From positions 47,324,276 through 47,388,275 of the forward strand of contig NC_087069.1 of NCBI RefSeq assembly GCF_963678635.1: 64,000 nt of DNA, read 5' to 3'. Made by a program: the position numbers and the translations under genes. This document shows, piece by piece, positions 12,501 through 22,970 of the stretch; position 1 is the stretch's first letter, and the number at the start of each line of letters is the position of its first letter. The DNA comes from Symsagittifera roscoffensis. Taxonomy: Eukaryota; Xenacoelomorpha; Acoela; Convolutidae. The notes beneath the pieces were generated by a model. That model did not search any database and was not told where the DNA came from. It saw only the letters and a program-made list of their open reading frames with translations.

Positions 12501-15500
12501 GAAAAACCTTTAAACATCTTCTAAAATGTAAGTGGATTCCACTTACAAAATTTCCGTGGATTCCGCGTACCAATACCTATAACGTAAACTTTGTCGGCAT
12601 ATTTGTTGTGTCGCGTATTTCGCAACAAACGAATATAGCTAGTTGTTCTGGATTCCGCAACTTGAGTGGATTCCACAAAATGTAAGTAGAATCCGTAAAT
12701 GTAAGTGGAATCCGCAAAAACTTGTATGCGGAATCCGCAAATGTAAGCCGATTCCGCAAACTGTAAAAGGACTCAGGATTTTGTTTGATACTGAACTTGC
12801 ATATGAACAAAAAAAAAGCTAGAGCTAGGTTTCTTATCTATAGCATTGCGGAATTAAAAGATAAGGACTTAACCATTTTTAGCGGAACCCACGAACAAAT
12901 CTCAAAACATATGTTAACTAAATCGGTGGATCTCACCTTTTAGTTCTTTTGGAAACGAAACAACGAATAAGTTCAATATTTGGAGTCATTGGGTTGAGAG
13001 TGTATAGGAATACATTACTCAGCATACAGCACTTTGTCCGTTTAGGTCAGCATTTGGGATTGCGTCTATCACAAGTCCTTATTTTAAAATATTAACGCCG
13101 AATAAATTCAATATTTGTAGTAATTGGCTTAAGAGTGTTTGGAAACACAACGCACAGCATATCGCCAATTTAGGTCAGTATTTGAAATTCCATCGATCCC
13201 AAATATTGATGATGATCTAGTAGATTTTCATTCTTGTGGTTGATATCGAAGATGAGATCGTAGTTGACAGGATTTGAGATCAAAGTTGGGTTGACAGGAA
13301 TTGAGACCAAACGTTTGGTAGTTCAACTGGTAGTTGATCAATGTAGTAATTGAGATTGACTTTTCTGGTGACCAGGAAACAAAATATATAACTTTAAGCG
13401 CTATACTACACATAAACATATATGTAAACGGAATCCGCAAAAAATGCGGATTTCATTTAAAATTTTCAGATTCCCCATAAAGTCGCGGACGGTATCCGCA
13501 ACAACTCAATTTAACTATTCAAATGTCTTATTGCCTAATTGTGGATTCCACAAACTGTTCTGAGTTTTCCAAATACGGTTGCGGATTCCGCAAAATCGCC
13601 TATTTTTGGAGCAATTTTGAGCAGTACATTGTTTTAGGTATTTGTTTGTGGAATCCAAAAGAGCGAAAAAAAGATCAAAGAAAAGTAGCAAAGTTGCGGA
13701 TTCCGCGACAAATCTGATTTTGGCCTGTTGCGGAATCCGCTTTCAATGCACAGACTGCACATTTTGGCCTCGTAATTCATTTTTTTGGTAATTTTTGACG
13801 TTTTTTTCATAAAAAAAGGTAAAACAGCACTACAGTTAGCCTAATAACTAAAGTTAATTTAAAACTACAAATCAAACTGATGAAAAACAATTTCTGTTTT
13901 TCGACAAAACAGATGCAAATTATTTTACCTGGTTTTAAACATAGAGTGTGCGGGATAAACTTTGTAAAAAAAACTTTCCAAAAATGCAAAATTTCTCATT
14001 TTCCTTGCACATATTTCGAAAAAAAAAAATTCAATTAAACATTTTTCAATGGGGCAGTCAGAACCCATTCATTATTTCACCCTGATCAGGGGTCGATTTA
14101 GGTGGGGGGCGGACGCCCCTTTAGGCTTTCAGAGATTCGACCCCCCGACGACCCAAAGGGTCTCCCCTTTGTACTACTTTGGGATCTCCACTTTTGGCTG
14201 ACCGACTCAAAAAATTTTGATAAGGTGTCTTCGGCGCCAATATATACTAGTTTTTAGTGGGGGAGCGCGCGCCGAAAAAACGCGATTTTTGGTCAAATTT
14301 TCCAAAAAAAGCCTAAAACGCAATTTTTTCAAAATTTTGCCTACTGCACCGAAATTTTGGCCAAAACAGGGTCTTTTTAGTGCTTTGCAAGTGCTCGCAA
14401 AGTCATTTTGGTCGACCTTAAAAAAAGGTCGACAACATTTTCGAAAATGTTTCGAAAATCTAACCTCCCCCCTCGAGAAAATCCAAGGCCTTCCCCTGAA
14501 CCTGATGCCAGATATTTGGTTTTAATATTTAAAATATGAGTTTCAGTTTTCATCAGACGTTTAGTTGGGCTCATGAAAAACTTACTTTGATCCTTTCGTT
14601 CACATACAGCCTATCTTCGATCTCCTCATCAATGTAATCCAATCTGACCTTGATTGGGTTTAAATTGTAAGGTATTGTGTCATCTGAAGTCCATAAAATC
14701 TGAGTCGTCTTTAGTTTTTCTTGAGTCAGTGTCTCAATTTGTTCACACTCACATTCGTAGAGAAACCTCAGTCTACAGTAGAAAAAAAACAAAAAGCAGT
14801 GAAATTTTTTTTAAATGATTAGTTTATAAAATCAATTAGTTGTTTAAAGACTTAAAGAGACTCGCTATTTCTACATATGTTATGAAAATTTTTATTTGCG
14901 TTTTTGCCATGCTAACATAAATTCGCATTTCAGTAAAATCAGTGACTTTTAGTTTTTTTAAAAAAATTCCAAACTATTTCAATTAACATCCAGTATCTTC
15001 TCGTGTTTTCAATACCTAAGCGCCAGTTGAAAAGAAATCTTTCATGTTTTTGGAAGAACATCAATGAAAATTGGAGGCCGTAGCGGATTTGGGGGGGGGG
15101 GAGGGAAGGGGGGCGTACGCTCTTTTTCTCAAGGATTCGACCCCCAGCCGACCCAAAGGGTCCCCCCTTTGTACTTTTTTGAGATATCCATTTTTTTGAC
15201 TGACCTTAAAGTTTTTCTAAAGGCGCCTTTACCTCTTTTTGAGGGGGGTGCGCGCCGAAAAAACGCGATTTTTTGGTTGAAAATTTCCAAAAAGTGCCTA
15301 AAAACGCCTTTTTAGCCTTTTTTTCTGCGGCGCAGAAAATTTTGGTCAAATTTGGTTCTTTAAAGGGGTTTAAAGGGGTCACAAAATCAATTTGGTCGAC
15401 CTAAAAAGAAAAGGTCGAGAAAATTTTTGAGGAATGAATGTCGATATTAGTTGAAGTTTTCACAGAGATATCTTAGACCACGGGGAAATTAAAAAAAATT

Positions 15501-16239
15501 ATTTAACAACAAACCGAAACTTTTTAAATCTTGAGATTTCCAACCTTTTCTTTTCTCTTTCCAGGTCTGTTTGGATTTTTTCTAATTGATTCAAATCTTT
15601 CAACAGTCTTTGAGATATTCTCTTCCAATGTTCATCTACATCTTCAGGCGACACAGTGCACAGATAGGAGTATTGGTTCCTAAAAAGGTCGTCGACCTTT
15701 TCGGTTTCAAAACGCTTATTTTCAAATCTGTTCACAACTTTGTGACTTTGAGAAGATTTGTGCGAGCTCTGATTACGCTGCGCACTTTTGCTTCTAAATC
15801 GGGATTGGTTCGTTCTCGTTGAATGAAGTTGTTGAATAAATGAGCTGTCAGAAGCTGCAGGTTGTCGTCGTAAATTGTGTTCAGAAAACATAATCAAAAT
15901 GTTTCGCTCTTTTCGATAATAAAAAACTGATCATATGATGTTGTTTTTGTTTTCTTTTCTCCAGAATTGAAACCGATATTTTTTTCTTTGAGATTTGGTT
16001 TTTCTAGTCGACAAAATTTATGTTTGCTTTTAAATTTTTCAAAATGCTCGTGATCAAATGTTTTTTGTCATAATTTATTTGGAAAAAAAAAAAGCATGCA
16101 AAAATTTATAAATGGAATTGAAATTATTACCAAATTGTAGTGGAAACTGCAAAAAATCATTTATAACGTTATCTTCGTCGGAATCTGCTGCAAGCAATAA
16201 TATTAAGGAAATAAGAGAAAATAAAAAAGTGCTTAACAT
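5256..16239 (-). CDS. Putative secreted coiled-coil protein, six exons, family unknown
   Basis: The exon model (minus) is 16239-16131, 15926-15515, 14772-14586, 7386-7328, 6173-6104 and 5441-5256. It totals 1,023 nt, or 340 residues plus stop. Introns 1-4 are GT-AG with compatible phases; intron 5 has no GT donor. Residues 1-17 (MLSTFLFSLISLILLLA) look like a signal peptide, followed by an acidic patch. Residues about 55-105 are basic and rich in Ser and Gln; about 128-205 are heptad-like and charged. The C-terminus (from exon 6) includes LPSIRQKMRGINEALTFQLG. I do not recognise the family and propose no function. Exons 4-6 recur downstream and upstream in the tandem array, so which copies are used is unknown. 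Exon 1 is joined on phase and splice signals only; the ATG at 15,891 is an alternative start. hAT-like MITEs sit in introns 2 and 3. Confidence 0.6.
5442..6103 (-). other. Putative non-canonical intron 5 of the secreted-protein gene (662 bp)
   Basis: Exon 5 in the phase set by exon 4 reaches a TGA before any GT, so the donor must lie earlier, after CGCCTG, with GA or GG at the intron start. The acceptor is an ordinary CAG. GGAA is repeated at both borders. TTCTTTTTCAG (plus 6,082-6,092) and CAGAAAAAGAA (plus 5,447-5,457) are inverted partners (10/11) near the two ends. The same structure recurs in the duplicate (4,133-4,794). Confidence 0.5.
6547..11958 (-). repeat. Three ~1.88-kb tandem units carrying exon 4 and exon 5 copies
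   Basis: There are three head-to-tail units of about 1.88-1.89 kb, the last one truncated at 11,958. Each carries on the minus strand one exon 5 copy (8,052-7,983; 9,934-9,865; 11,823-11,754) and one exon 4 copy (7,386-7,328; 9,265-9,207; 11,164-11,106). Exon 5 copies look identical; exon 4 copies differ by one synonymous base. A GC-rich island sits in each unit (near 6,590, 8,485 and 10,370). Non-exonic parts have acquired more substitutions and small indels. Long plus-strand open frames seen in each unit (from 7,398, 9,277 and 11,176) are antisense to the gene, and one unit breaks the frame, so I do not call them genes. Confidence 0.85.
12437..13785. mobile_element. TIR element of the GAGGCCAAACTGTGCA family with GGATTCCGC clusters
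   Basis: The left end reads GCGAGGCCAACTGTGCAC, and the right end is its inverted match (GCACATTTTGGCCTCG). Just inside each end are clusters of the 9-mer GGATTCCGC and its complement (about 12,535-12,770 and 13,430-13,735), a subterminal-repeat layout typical of non-autonomous DNA transposons. The middle holds two imperfect copies of an ~80-bp segment (about 12,965 and 13,095). No transposase was seen. It lies in intron 3 of the secreted-protein gene. Confidence 0.55.
14087..14498 (+). mobile_element. hAT-like MITE, 412 bp, with 8-bp target duplication
   Basis: The ends are CAGGGGTCGAT and, inverted, CAGGGGAAGG. They are flanked by ACCCTGAT (14,079-14,086) and AACCTGAT (14,499-14,506), a 7/8 match, as expected for the 8-bp duplications of hAT elements. 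The interior has GCGCGCCGAAAAAACGCG and GGTCGACC motifs shared with 15,070-15,440, 20,866-21,270 and 39,240-39,560. There is no transposase, so it is non-autonomous. It lies in intron 3 of the secreted-protein gene. Confidence 0.7.
15070..15440 (+). mobile_element. hAT-like MITE copy, diverged, ends unclear
   Basis: The interior matches the 14,087-14,498 element (GCGCGCCGAAAAAACGCG, then paired GGTCGACC motifs) but the termini are eroded. A G-rich run near the left end replaces the normal start. It lies in intron 2 of the secreted-protein gene, between exons at 14,772 and 15,515. Confidence 0.6.
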
Positions 16240-16259
16240 TTTGAGCTACGCATTTGAGA

Positions 16260-16740
16260 AAAGTGGAAAAAAAATATTATCAATATAATCGATTCCCATG
16301 TTACGCTCAGACAAAAAAATTGGATTGAAAATGGATTGAAATCCAATTTTTCCCGAAAATTCTAATGAATTATATTTCAGTTGAAATTAGTATAATGGAT
16401 TATATAATGAGTAGAAAATCACATTAAATTGGATTTTCTTTTTTTTACTTGGTACGCTTCGTTTTGAAAAAAAAACATAAGACAACAAATGAATTGATAA
16501 CAAAACACGTTCTAATAATCTAAAACCAAAAAAAAATAGATTGAAAACATGTATGAAAAGTGAAAAAAAAATCAATTATAATTGAACCACCACCCGCCCC
16601 CACCTTAACCACCCCTCCTCCATCTGAAACATGATTGTCCATCTAAAACAGCCCCCACTTGTACCACCCCCACCATAATAATTTTTAAAATACAATTGCC
16701 ATCATATTAAAATTGTTCAAATTTATGGATCTCTAAAACC
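16260..16740. repeat. AT-rich repeat with ATGGATTATA motifs and a C-rich patch
   Basis: This stretch upstream of the secreted-protein gene contains TAATGGATTATA-type motifs like those at 19,660-20,840 and 21,360-21,570, then a strongly C-rich patch (about 16,585-16,675). I see no gene. The promoter of the minus-strand gene should lie here, but no specific motif stands out. Confidence 0.4.
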
Positions 16741-17009
16741 GGAATCTTCGGCGTGTTAAGGACAACCCCGGAAAGCATAAGTGAAAACTGGACAGTTGAC
16801 GCGTTACTTTTATCGCTAAAAAAATTTCAGAAAAACTCAGATAGCTTCATCATTGGCGTGAAATTTGCTCAATTAATTTGCAGTTCATGCAAATTAATTG
16901 TTTTATACTTTCACTTGTTTCAGGAAATCACTTTTTCCTGAGTTTTCGAAAAAAAATTTAGCACATAAGTTTTTTAGCGTCGTATTAACTACCCGTACCC
17001 AGGGGATTT

Positions 17010-17690
17010 TCTGTGCATATCTGAAATTCTTTAGTTCTTATATTAGTTGATTCTCAGATCTGAAATTTTTTATTTCATATCTGAATAACAATTTGAAAAT
17101 TTCAGATCTTAGATTTGGATCTGAAGTATAAAGTTTCAGATCTGAAATAACCTTGAAAAACAACATTTTAGATCTGAGAGTGGATCTGAGAAATTTTTTG
17201 TTAATTGATAATTTATCCATTTTGAGCACCCAAATGAGTTTTTGATATTGATGTTTCTACAATTTACAATTATGTTTAGATTAATTAGCGTTAAAAAAAT
17301 TTCCGTCTTCAAAAACTAAAAAACTTATCAACATTTTGAATTTCATGCGCTATTTATGCGTTTCCAATATTTATCTGATACTTGGGTAAACATATTAAGG
17401 TAGTCTTCCATTGGAGACTTTGCTACGTAACTGCTAGCAGAAATTGTCATACAAAAGTATCAAAAACAGCAAAAAATGAGTCGGAATCAATGCTTATTCA
17501 GATCTAAAATAACAATGAAAAACGAAAATTCAGATCTGAATTTAGATCTGAAAAAGCCCATCCTTAAAGTATCCAAGCGTTATTTCAACATTTCACAACC
17601 CATTTCAGATCTGAAATTTAGATCTGAAAAAGATTATTTCAGAGCTGAATTGGAAAATTTGCTAGTTACGGGGTAGAAATTCATGTAAAC
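17010..17690. repeat. AGATCT-rich repeat, second copy
   Basis: It has many AGATCTGAAA or TTTCAGATCT motifs and shares an ordered set of landmarks with 2,750-3,245, including the GGAGACTTTGCT segment and a GAAAAACGAA segment. The clustered six-base palindrome suggests subterminal repeats of a non-autonomous transposon. No coding sequence. Confidence 0.6.
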
Positions 17691-19650
17691 CAATGTATGA
17701 TGTTTCATTGAAAATGTTTCTGATTCATAATTTTCAATTAGTGAAAAAACTGTGTTTAGCACTGTGTTTCAAGTCTTAGTCTACTTTATCCAAAAATATG
17801 AGGTTTTCTTGGTAGAGCCATAGTTTTTGGTCTTATTTGTCAACTAGTGCGTTTCAAACTTAGTTGCTATAAAAAATTGTTTAATTCATGATGAAATTTT
17901 TAAAGTGTGTGTTGTTTCAGGTATGCATTAATTTCACTGTTTTGTTTTCAAAAGTATCGAAAGTACATTAATGTTAATATTTGACAATGTTTAGAAATTT
18001 CATCATTAACAGCTATGTTTTGCATCGAAAACTAGAAACGCAATTTTCAGATTTGAACAAATTTTGACTTAAAAAAGAAGCTGTTGCTGATCTGTTATGA
18101 ATCAAATTGAACAATTACGAGCAATACATACACATTTTAAATAGTTATCGCGCTAACATGCCGTTTTTATTTTCGATTTTATTATAGTGTTCTGTTTAAC
18201 TAAAGCCTATCAAAATTTCGTATACATGTGATTTATGTCTAGATGCAACGGTTTTTGATGACAATTTGTGCTTAGGTATCAAAAAATGAAGAATTTAAAT
18301 TCTATGAAAACATTTTTTTGTCGTTGGTGTTTGGCAAAAGTCAGTCATATTATGGGAGCAAGTCTCAAATTTCTAGTTGATTTTTCCCCGCTCTTTTGAG
18401 TTTACCATGAATTGATTACAAGTCACAGCTCAATTAAGCAAAACTGATATGTTTACATGACACGGGTGACCATAGATGCTATATGGAAAGAACCTCTCTT
18501 TGCTGTAAAAGTAGCACTGAATGACACGGGTTGACTAAAAATGCTAGTCATACAATTTTCATACAGAGAAAAATGCTAATCATACGTACGAAAAATTGCA
18601 TGAAAGGGGTATGATTAGTGATTTTTCTTATATGGCAATTGTGTGACTAGCAGTTTTCCATAAACTAAAAACATATAGTTTTTTGAATTCTAAATTTTCA
18701 AAAGGTTTCGAATATGTTTGTAACCGATTACAATTGACAAAAACCATGTTTTTCTCAACCCTAGAGTCACTGAAGGTTTGATCGTCTCGCATTTCCAATG
18801 CATTGGAAAGAAACTGAATTGTACCAGGGTTTTCTTATACAAATGACATGCTGAAAGCATCAAACTTTTGAGTTTTGGCGAAAAGTTGCAAAGATGATTA
18901 CTTTCAAAACTTAGAAGTTTTGTTTAGGTTGCTTATGTTGCTCAGATTTTTGAAACTGTTTCAATTCTGGTCTTTTGTTTGATCGTTTAATCACACCAAG
19001 CGCAGAAAACTCACTGAATTAAAAAAACTAATTTTTAGAACAATATGGTGCGAACCTTCTGTGCTGTACTACTTGCACATACACCAGCCATCCTTGTTTA
19101 ATTCTGGTGGCTGATTTTTGTTCGAATGTTTTCTGAAACTTTTTATAATGATTCCCAAGATTTTTTCTGATCATGTTATTCTCGTCTTATTTTCTGTTCA
19201 GAAGCTTCTCCTCTAAGTGCAGCAAATGAAAACCAATTAACAGTGTTTCCATTGCGTAAATGAACCGATTGACCTAGAGTTTGACCATTTTATTTTTTGG
19301 GGCAAGAAATGTCGAGTATTGTGACTGAAATTGTTTTATTTTGTTTTGACTGAACTTTCATAAAGGACTACAGGACAATAAATCCCAACAAAGAAGAACT
19401 CAATCCTTTTTGGGCCGCAAAACATAACACATAAGCCGCATGTTTTTTTTTCAAATTAACATATTTCTTGACTAAAATTTGTATAACCGAAAATGAGAAG
19501 AGCTATTTTCCATAAAGTTTATACTTATCGGCGTTTCCCTTACCATCTTAATACTTAAAGATCCCGAGGCATTTTTCCTGGCCGTTTATTGTTAGCTGAA
19601 GACTATTGTTTTTTTTTTTCCCTTCTCCTATTTTCTTCTGAATAGTCAGT
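17690..19650. other. AT-rich DNA with no recognised gene
   Basis: I see no exon-like segment here on either strand. About 18,456-18,660 is a diverged piece of the ATCATACAATT repeat family, with the small hairpin CTAATCATAC...GTATGATTAG. Confidence 0.5.
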
Positions 19651-19654
19651 ATCT

Positions 19655-21625
19655 ATAAAGTTTCAAAAATAATCGATTAAAATCCATGCAAAATGGATTA
19701 TACTCTTTTTTTATTGAATATAATCCATTATAATCAATTAAAATCTATTATAACCCATTAAAAGTGGTTTTTAATCATAAAAAATTCAGAGTAATCTATA
19801 AGGTTTGCAAAAACTTTCAAAGTTATTTCATTTTCTGTTTCGTGCAGTTTCTACGTATTTCGTTTCATAAATTTCTACATTTCACATAAGAATTAGTTTA
19901 TTTAAGTTTTCTCTACTTTTTCTTTCGTAAACTTCATCACCTCTCTACCTTTTTTATACAACAAACCGCTTCCCCAGTTTACCCCCCCCCCCCCCCCCCA
20001 CAGTTTACCTCTCGTCAGTTTATCAACCCGACTCCTCCCCAACCCAGTGTACCTCTCCTCGGTTTACCCACCTATCTTATTTTAACCCCCCCCCCCCCCC
20101 GTTCAATGAACGTGCGTGGGGTAAAAAATGGGGGAGCGTGTGTGGGCCTGTGGGTGGGGGCATGTGGTTGGGGTGCTGTGGGTGGGGGTTGGTGGGGTAG
20201 GTGGGGGTGGTTGGGGGTAGGTGGCAAATGCGGATGGGGGCAAAATGAGAAGGGATTTAACTTAAGTAGGTTTAGATTGCGTGTAGGCCGTGAGTAACGC
20301 AGAAATATTGCAAGTTTTCCATATAATTTTGCAAAAAATAGTTAAGATTTTATTCCGTTATAATAAATTATAATGGATTTTAATTGGACTATAGTCCCTT
20401 ATAATGCATTTTAATGGATTTTGTTTTCACGAAAACAATCGATTATAACGACAATACAATCAATTTTGTGGTCTATAATTGCAACAAAAAAGAAATATAA
20501 TGACAACCCGCACTCAATAAAAAGAGAAAATAATCGATTATCGATTATATTATAATTATAATCGTACTTTTAGAAAAATTATAGTTATTAAAAGTGTTAA
20601 CTTCAGATATTTAAATAATTTATAATCCATTATAATGAAAACATTTTTGGTGACAATTTAATAAATTATAATCAATTAAAATTAATTGTAATTTTTCCGA
20701 AAATCTCTTATAATCTCTTCTAATCTATTATATTCTAATATAATAGATTATTATCCCTTTTTCTATCAAAATATTATTTTACAAGAAAAATGAAGTATAA
20801 TGGATTATAATTTAGGTTTACTGCATGAAAACACAGTAAAAATCTGAAAGAAGAAATCAGTAAGCCAGGGGCGGATATGAGATTTTCTCGAAGGGTGGAG
20901 GTGGATTTTTAAAAAACTTCCAACAATTTTATCAACCTATTTTTAAGGTCGACCAAATTGATTTCTGAACTCTCCCAAAGCACTTAAAAGACCCTGTTTT
21001 GGCCACTTTTTGTGCGCTGCAGGCAAACTTTTGAAGAAACAGGCCAAAACCGGCTTTTTTTAAGTTATTTTTTGGAAAAATTTCATCAGAAAATTCCGTT
21101 TTTTTTTGGCGCGCGCTTCACCTCAAAATTAGTTTTTTATTGGCACTAAAGGCCAAAGGGTCCGTCACCAAATATGGATATCTCAAAACAGTGCAAATGA
21201 GGAACCATTTGGGTAGGCAGGGAGTCGAATCCCTGAAAAAAGCGTCCGCCCCCGCCTTAATCCGTCCTTGAGTAAACTTAAGAAAGTAAACAGTAAACAG
21301 GAAGAAAATTAACCAACTGAAAAACACACAGAACAAAACAAAAATAAAACGAAATGAAGCGATGACGTATTTGAATAAAATCGGATTATAGTCGATTAAA
21401 ATGGATTATAATTCAATAAATTTTCAGAAACAACATTTTCAAAAAATAATCGACCATAATCAATTAGAATCGGCGGTTATAATGGCTTTTTTGTTTCAGA
21501 TTTTTTTGATTAAAATCAGTTCTTTTTAAAATTCATGGAGATTGACAAAAAATTCCATTAGAATCTATTATTTTTTTTACTGAGTGCGGAAATATTTTAG
21601 ACAACAATTTTCCATTATAATTGAG
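19655..21625. repeat. Repeat block: TTATAATC motifs, C/G tracts, nested hAT-like MITE
   Basis: Dozens of variants of ATAATCGATTATAATGG occur on both strands (about 19,670-19,800, 20,350-20,840 and 21,360-21,570). Poly-C runs at 19,982-19,999 and 20,086-20,100 are followed directly by a G-rich stretch (20,118-20,240). Motifs near 20,510 and 21,580 (GCACTCAATAAAAA and its inverse) could be the ends of one larger element. The hAT-like MITE at 20,866-21,270 is nested inside. The open frame across the G-rich tract is low complexity and not a gene. Confidence 0.5.
20866..21270 (-). mobile_element. hAT-like MITE, 405 bp, minus orientation
   Basis: The left end is CAGGGGCGGATATGAG and the right end, inverted, CAAGGACGGATTAAGG. 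AGTAAGC before it and AGTAAAC after it look like a slightly diverged target duplication. The interior shares GCGCGC and GGTCGACC landmarks with the copies at 14,087 and 39,240. Confidence 0.65.
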
Positions 21626-22052
21626 TATTATCCATGGAATTCCGGCGCGGGGAACACTTCCATTTAAGTAACATTATCAGGCAAAAAGGAAAGGATAGTT
21701 TTATTACCACATTTTTTCAATTTTTTGGATAAAATGTCTATGAAAGTTATGGTAAAATGTCTTCGGTATATAATGTCTATGACGGTTCAGGTTATAAGTT
21801 TTCAAAATGTAAAAATACAAAAAACATATCAATTAAAAATAAAAGGTTAAGCAATTTGTTGTTGCAAATACTGTAAATGAGATGGATTTGAACTGTTTAG
21901 AATATTATTGGCAAAATTAATCGATTTGAAGTCATTTCATCTTGTCCTGTGTTAGAAATTTTTTCCAAAATCACTACAAAATCAATTGCACATTTTTATT
22001 CATCTGTGGTGAAAATCTAATCTTGTCCAAAAGGGCTTCTTTTGAGGTTCTT

Positions 22053-22337
22053 AAAAATGCTTAATGATCATCAACAGAGTCAGCTATCCATGGAAGTCCA
22101 ACCATAAAGCTATTTCTGGAACCGGATCTGGTCAAGGGCGAAACATTGTCAAAGTTTTCACGGGTTGTCACGGACTTCTGGGATAAGTCTAAGAGTCAGG
22201 AGCTAGTTTTAAAGAATTCAGCAAGAAACCAAGCCTGGACGGACAGGTTTTTTGGCGAATCATTAAGTTGGCTTATGCCAACAAACCTGCTTGAGATAGC
22301 TGAAATTTTCTCGAACTCTCCTCAACAGTGGTGGTAG
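22053..22337 (+). pseudogene. Orphan coding-like stretch, unknown
   Basis: An open frame of about 90 codons without a good ATG ends at TAG. It has varied codon use and includes KLFLEPDLVKGETLSKFSR and RFFGESLSWLMPTNLLEIAE. It could be an exon whose neighbours I cannot see, or a transposon remnant. I recognise no family. Confidence 0.3.
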
Positions 22338-22629
22338 CTTAAGAAACGATGAGGATTATTTATGAGCAAAGAAAAAACTTGACCATCTATCAGCTATTTA
22401 TCAAAAAGCTAGAGAGAGTAAAATTGAATACATCACAACATAAACCAAAAAACTTCAAATAAAACATAATACTACAGAAACATCTTCTAACATCAAAAAA
22501 TTGTACGAGCATGCAGAAACGCAACCTATGTAGTTACTAAGGCATATAAATAGCAGAATAGTTGTTTTTTATTATAACAGATCAGAAACGTTCCAAAATG
22601 TGACATTAGGTATAATAAAGACAAAAATT

Positions 22630-22970
22630 TCAATTGTTTTCATCATTTACACGAATCGAATGTCTGGAATCTTTGAGTTTTTTATCAGCAAAAACTGAAG
22701 GAGAAACTTATCTGTCAGAGTGTAATAAGTTTGTCAAAATATTGTTGAGAGAATCGTTCGATGTTTTCAGGCAATCTTTGGCACTCTTGCCATACGTTCT
22801 TTGTTCATACTCTTGTAAAATTAAACATTTTACCGCTAAAATTGTTTCACTTGTCAACCTTTTTTTACCTTTGAAGTAAGTGACCGGCCAATTTCGCTTG
22901 GGTGTTTTTTCTTGTAGGCGTTTGAAAATTGCAGTCTGACAAATTAACGCGCGAGATTTTTCGTGCAATT
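22630..22970. other. Region with overlapping open frames on both strands
   Basis: The minus strand reads openly over 22,968-22,708, including NWPVTYFKGKKRLTSETIL. The plus strand reads openly over about the same DNA. The minus reading has the more protein-like composition. I recognise no family, and neither reading has clear splice or start signals. Confidence 0.2.

Noticed and set aside
20106-20297. Glycine/tryptophan-rich open frame
   Set aside because: It is simple G-rich repeat sequence in a transposon-dense block.
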